Shown here piece after piece: positions 60,400 through 64,000 of a stretch of 64,000 bases of DNA. A model generated the notes under the pieces. The model did not search any database and was not told where the DNA came from. It saw only the letters and a program-made list of their open reading frames with translations. The first letter of the stretch is position 1. The number at the start of each line of letters is the position of its first letter. Origin of the DNA: Calliopum simillimum. Lineage: Eukaryota > Arthropoda > Insecta > Diptera > Lauxaniidae. Made by a program: the position numbers and the translations under genes. Location: contig OX638369.1 of the NCBI GenBank assembly GCA_951812925.1, forward strand, positions 51,951,061 through 52,015,060, read 5' to 3'.

Positions 60400-60820
60400 C
60401 TCAGTTTTGCTCGCCAGTGTATTTCGTTGGAAAATTTAATTCTCTACAAAAAGTTTTCAGTGAGGTATACCGAAATTTGCCCTGTTCGCTAGATAAGTGT
60501 ATTAAAAGAAGCATGCAAGTTTGTTTGCAGTTCAGTTTTAGTTTGAATGTAGTGGAGAAATGTTACCGAGATGTCTATAAAGTACAAAGTGCTTACACAG
60601 AAATCAAAAGAAAATATCAATTTTTTCTAAAGAAATTCATAGTAAATTCTGTGGCAAAAAGGAATAATAACACAAGTCTATATTTTTTCAAAATACGAAA
60701 TAACACAAGTCGTATACTGCTTATAAAACAAATATGAGCTACTTTGCTTTGTGATTAGGAATCGACTTGTGCTGTTATTCCTTGTTGCACACAATATTAT
60801 TTTGATGTGAAGTTAAAAGG
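60400..60820 (+). other. Candidate first exon (weak)
   Basis: Starts near an initiator-like CTCAGTTTTG and ends at a donor-like AAAAGGTAAGAAG (60818-60830). It includes a 106-codon ORF (60417-60737) with no recognised domain. No acceptor or downstream coding exon identified within the window. Confidence 0.2.
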
Positions 60821-60829
60821 TAAGAAGTC

Positions 60830-63800
60830 AAACTTTTCAAAACAAATATGTTTATCTAAAGATTAAGTTTCATAACAAATTAATAAAGCCAATTAAAGAA
60901 ATATTATAATCTTGTTTCCAACCACAAAACTGCAAATTACTTCGCAGTTCCTAACATCAAAAAAGAAATATTGCTTTCTAAACTTGTACACCTTTCAAAT
61001 GCCGTACACGCTATGGAGTTAGAAAAAACTGCGTTAAACTTTTCACCATTTAATTACAACAAATGCAATGTCTAACCGATCTGCACCAACGCAAAAGACC
61101 AAAAACATGCGACAACAGCGAATCCAATAGAACAGAAATCTCACCCAAAAATGTCACACGCGTAGAAAGTGCGCAGCAAAAACACCAACTTGCTGTCAGC
61201 AATGAAAAAATGCTGCACACATCATGCACCATGCTGCAGCGAAACTGTTGCAATGCGTAAATGTGAAAAGCTGAAAAGTTCTATAATTGATTAAACAGTT
61301 GGAAAAGCCAGACAAGGTTGCTGTGGTGTAATGTTGGGTGTAGGGGATGCATCAGGATGTGTGCGGAAGTTGCACTAAAAGTTGTGTTCTTCCACGCAGC
61401 TGCAGCAATGCAACTTTGACGGCATTTTTCCCAGCATCGTTACGAACAAAAAACTTTTAGCAACACAAACTGTCGATGACAAGACATGGCAGCACTGTAT
61501 GTACTGCTGCTAAGCAGGTTAAAAGGGTCGTGTAGGTGGGTTCTTGAGTTTGGCAAAACGTGCAACTGTTAAGAGCGAAAAATCTTTACAGCAACGAAAT
61601 TTTTGGATTTTTTTTTTTGGTATAAAGTTTTTCATTACAATATTTAGACGTCGTTGCAGTGAAACTTAAATAAACTTTTGAGGCAACCCGAAAATAGAAG
61701 GGATGCATGAATTTGAGTAGATGTGTGTAATGAAATAAAGGTTGCCAGACCGCAGACTGAGTTGTACCTAATATTAAACATTTTGCTAATCTAAAGAATA
61801 TAGCCAGATTTAAAGAAAGTTCACTTATTTACACGATTTATTTATCTAGCAACTACTTAGACATATCTCCTAAACAATGAGTCATACGAAAAACAATTTC
61901 TATAACCTTTTTTATAGAAAATTTCTTTGGCTACAAAACTATCACGTAAAATTTTCTTGTAAAAATAACCGTTGGCCAATTATTTGCAAAAAACATGAAT
62001 TTCATGGCCTTTGACCTTTACATCTCCGACTTTTGATTAGATGGTCAAAAGAATGTTCATAAATTCAGCTTTCTAACTTTAATTGGAAAGTTAAAACCTT
62101 ATTTCACTGGTCCATGGTGTTATCACCATTTACACAAACATCAATGTTGCAATGAAGTAACTATCTGGCAACCTTCACCATTGCAGTGCATACGTACGAG
62201 TATTTATCTAGTGGTTTTCATTTACGTTTCTCCCAAAAACTTATTCACTGCAATTGATTACGGCAAACAGCCCGAAGATGCACCGCCATAAAGCAGCGCA
62301 CACACATTTGCACATTCACTGACACATACAATCGTACACAAATTTCATATAGAATTCAAAAGAAACAACAACAACAATTCCAAAGACGTTACCCAACCAT
62401 CGGAATTAGTTTGTGGCATCACTGAGGAAAACGCTTATTAACCAAGTTGTTGAAATGACGACGCCGCTCCTGCTTGCTTCTTTCAACTTGTGGCTTCACA
62501 TCGCATTTACTAAGAAATGCAAATAATCAAGTTATAAGTTGTTGACGCGCACCCCTGATCACCAAGTTAGTAGTGGGGGTAGTCAGACAAATATTAATTA
62601 AATTTCGAGTTATGAATTAATTGTAAAGTTTGACATTAACAGTGACTTTGGTTAAGGATATCGTAGTTAATTTTTAAAATCTGCACGAAAATTTGAATCT
62701 CATGCACGATTGTTTTGAAGAGTCAATACGTGATATGAAAATGCGGAAAAAATTGGCTTTCAAGGTTTCGATTGCACTAGCTTAGTGATCTACGAAATGC
62801 AACTCTGAAATTGTAGCTGATCGTCTTCGCGAAATATCGCAAAAATACTGGAGTTTTCTGTTGAATTTATGTACCCAAACCCGCTTTGAAATAGGGAACT
62901 GAATATTCCAATCAAATACTTTTGAAGTGTTGCCTTGTACTTGCCAACCTCGGTTCTATAGGAAATTCCTGTTCGAAACTTATTTTGAAGATCTTACTTA
63001 CACGATCTTAAACTGAGAACTTTATTTGGCCACCAACTATAATTCTATTTCACCTGGGATTATGAAAATAAGCTGCCAATGAATAACTCATGCGATCAGA
63101 AAAGACGCTGGGGAAATTTTCAGTGATTTGGTTGAACAGAAGCATTGAAAGTCCTGAAACATCGGGAAGGATTGATGCGACATAAAATATTGAACCAAAG
63201 AACGAAATAGTTATAGAGCTTTTGTGTACGCTGCCCTAAAAATTATATTTTGGTTGGTCGGTTGGTCAGTGACTGATCCGAAGGTTATCTACTAAATCAC
63301 ACAATTCTTGCGAGACCATAGGTAAAAACTATTGACTAACTAACATGAACGGCGGTCATAAATAGTAATAAAAGACCTAGACTGCTGAAATTTAGTACAG
63401 ATGTTTTCGAGATTAGGGCACTAAAAATCTGTGAATATAATCCAAATCTGTCGAAAAATACCTCCCATATGGGTACCAATTTCTAATAATTTGACAACGC
63501 TGATTTCAAAAATGTTATAAAATGTGCGCTATCTTTACGGTTTTCAAGTTATGCGAAAAAAAAATAAAACAGACTTTGTTTGTAGGGAACAACTTTTGAC
63601 TCGGAAACTAACTGACCGATTTTAAAGAAGTTTTCACATTGTGTGGATTCTCGAAAACCTCGTATGACTGTCAAATTTCGTATTGATTTTGAAAACATTT
63701 ACGAGTTTACGAGGTTTTCGGGACTTTTACACGTTTTCAGGAATCCCCTCATTATGTTAGTGCAAAAACAGCCAAGTCATAGGCTAAAAAAGTGGGCGGT

Positions 63801-64000
63801 GCGACGCCTCCCTAAATATTAATTAATCATAACTCTAAAACTCTTTCCCGCAGATGGATGGGCCATGCCCTCAAAAAAACAAATTCATTATATCTCTGAA
63901 AATATTTGACACAGATAGATATAATTTGATAGATATGTAAAGACCCTAAGAACATTTAGTCCCTATACAAGTAAAAAGTACTTAGTCAGTTTTTCAAGCT
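60830..64000. other. Intergenic DNA to the window end
   Basis: 60980-61700 and 62100-62620 look unique and GC-richer with no supported frame. 61850-62050 is a diverged relative of foldback A. 63360-64000 resembles dispersed repeats with GTGGGCGGTGCGACGCC and short inverted segments around 63650-63730 (CTCGAAAACCTCGTA against TTTACGAGGTTTTCGGG). Confidence 0.35.

Noticed and set aside
1..64000. CRISPR arrays, operons, ribosome binding sites, bacterial insertion sequences
   Set aside because: The spliced genes and element types show eukaryotic nuclear DNA; no such structures are present.

Overview
The window is 64 kb of AT-rich eukaryotic nuclear DNA. Short phase-consistent introns with GT/AG ends, irritans-type mariner relics, a LINE relic and repeat-dominated intergenic DNA point to a higher dipteran. 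A tephritid-like or related brachyceran fly is my best guess, but this is inference and I cannot name the species. There is one 200-base assembly gap (37613-37812).

I can support two protein-coding genes, both on the minus strand. The first (1696-8600) is a three-exon arrestin-domain protein of 309 residues with a 5.9 kb first intron. The second (46243-47439) is a four-exon gene for a 324-residue protein with a signal peptide and no family I recognise. A 36-codon ORF with a membrane helix (17064-17174) is a weak candidate. Everything else is repeats, broken mobile elements or sequence in which I see no gene.

The repeats are unusually rich in long inverted repeats. At least ten foldback structures were read by eye. 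Several carry target-site duplications (TSDs) that fix their ends: a 4.87 kb palindrome with an 8-bp TSD (35393-40264, gap at its centre), a hAT-like foldback with an 8-bp TSD (31075-32593) nested in an older CACTA-like foldback, an intact CACTA-like foldback with TTA TSDs (51470-53216), and a 1.73 kb foldback with ATAA TSDs (14948-16675). The last is nested near the 3' end of a larger element (12346-16703) that has a 9-bp TSD and whose shorter relative lies at about 53993-55276. Two mariner transposase relics (9635-11102, split by a terminal-inverted-repeat element; 28503-29020) and a LINE RNase H relic (18630-20335, also split) complete the mobile fraction. Minisatellite families with periods of about 50, 110, 140, 155 and 180 bp recur in direct and inverted orientation.

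The most interesting item lies inside arrestin intron 1, on the strand opposite to the gene. A 417-bp insertion with inverted termini (7468-7884) carries a tRNA-like segment and, downstream on the same strand, a complete type I hammerhead ribozyme core (7715-7776). Its very short, palindromic stem III is the form known from Penelope-like retroelements. Four other tRNA-like segments lie elsewhere in the window, two of them also inside elements with inverted termini.
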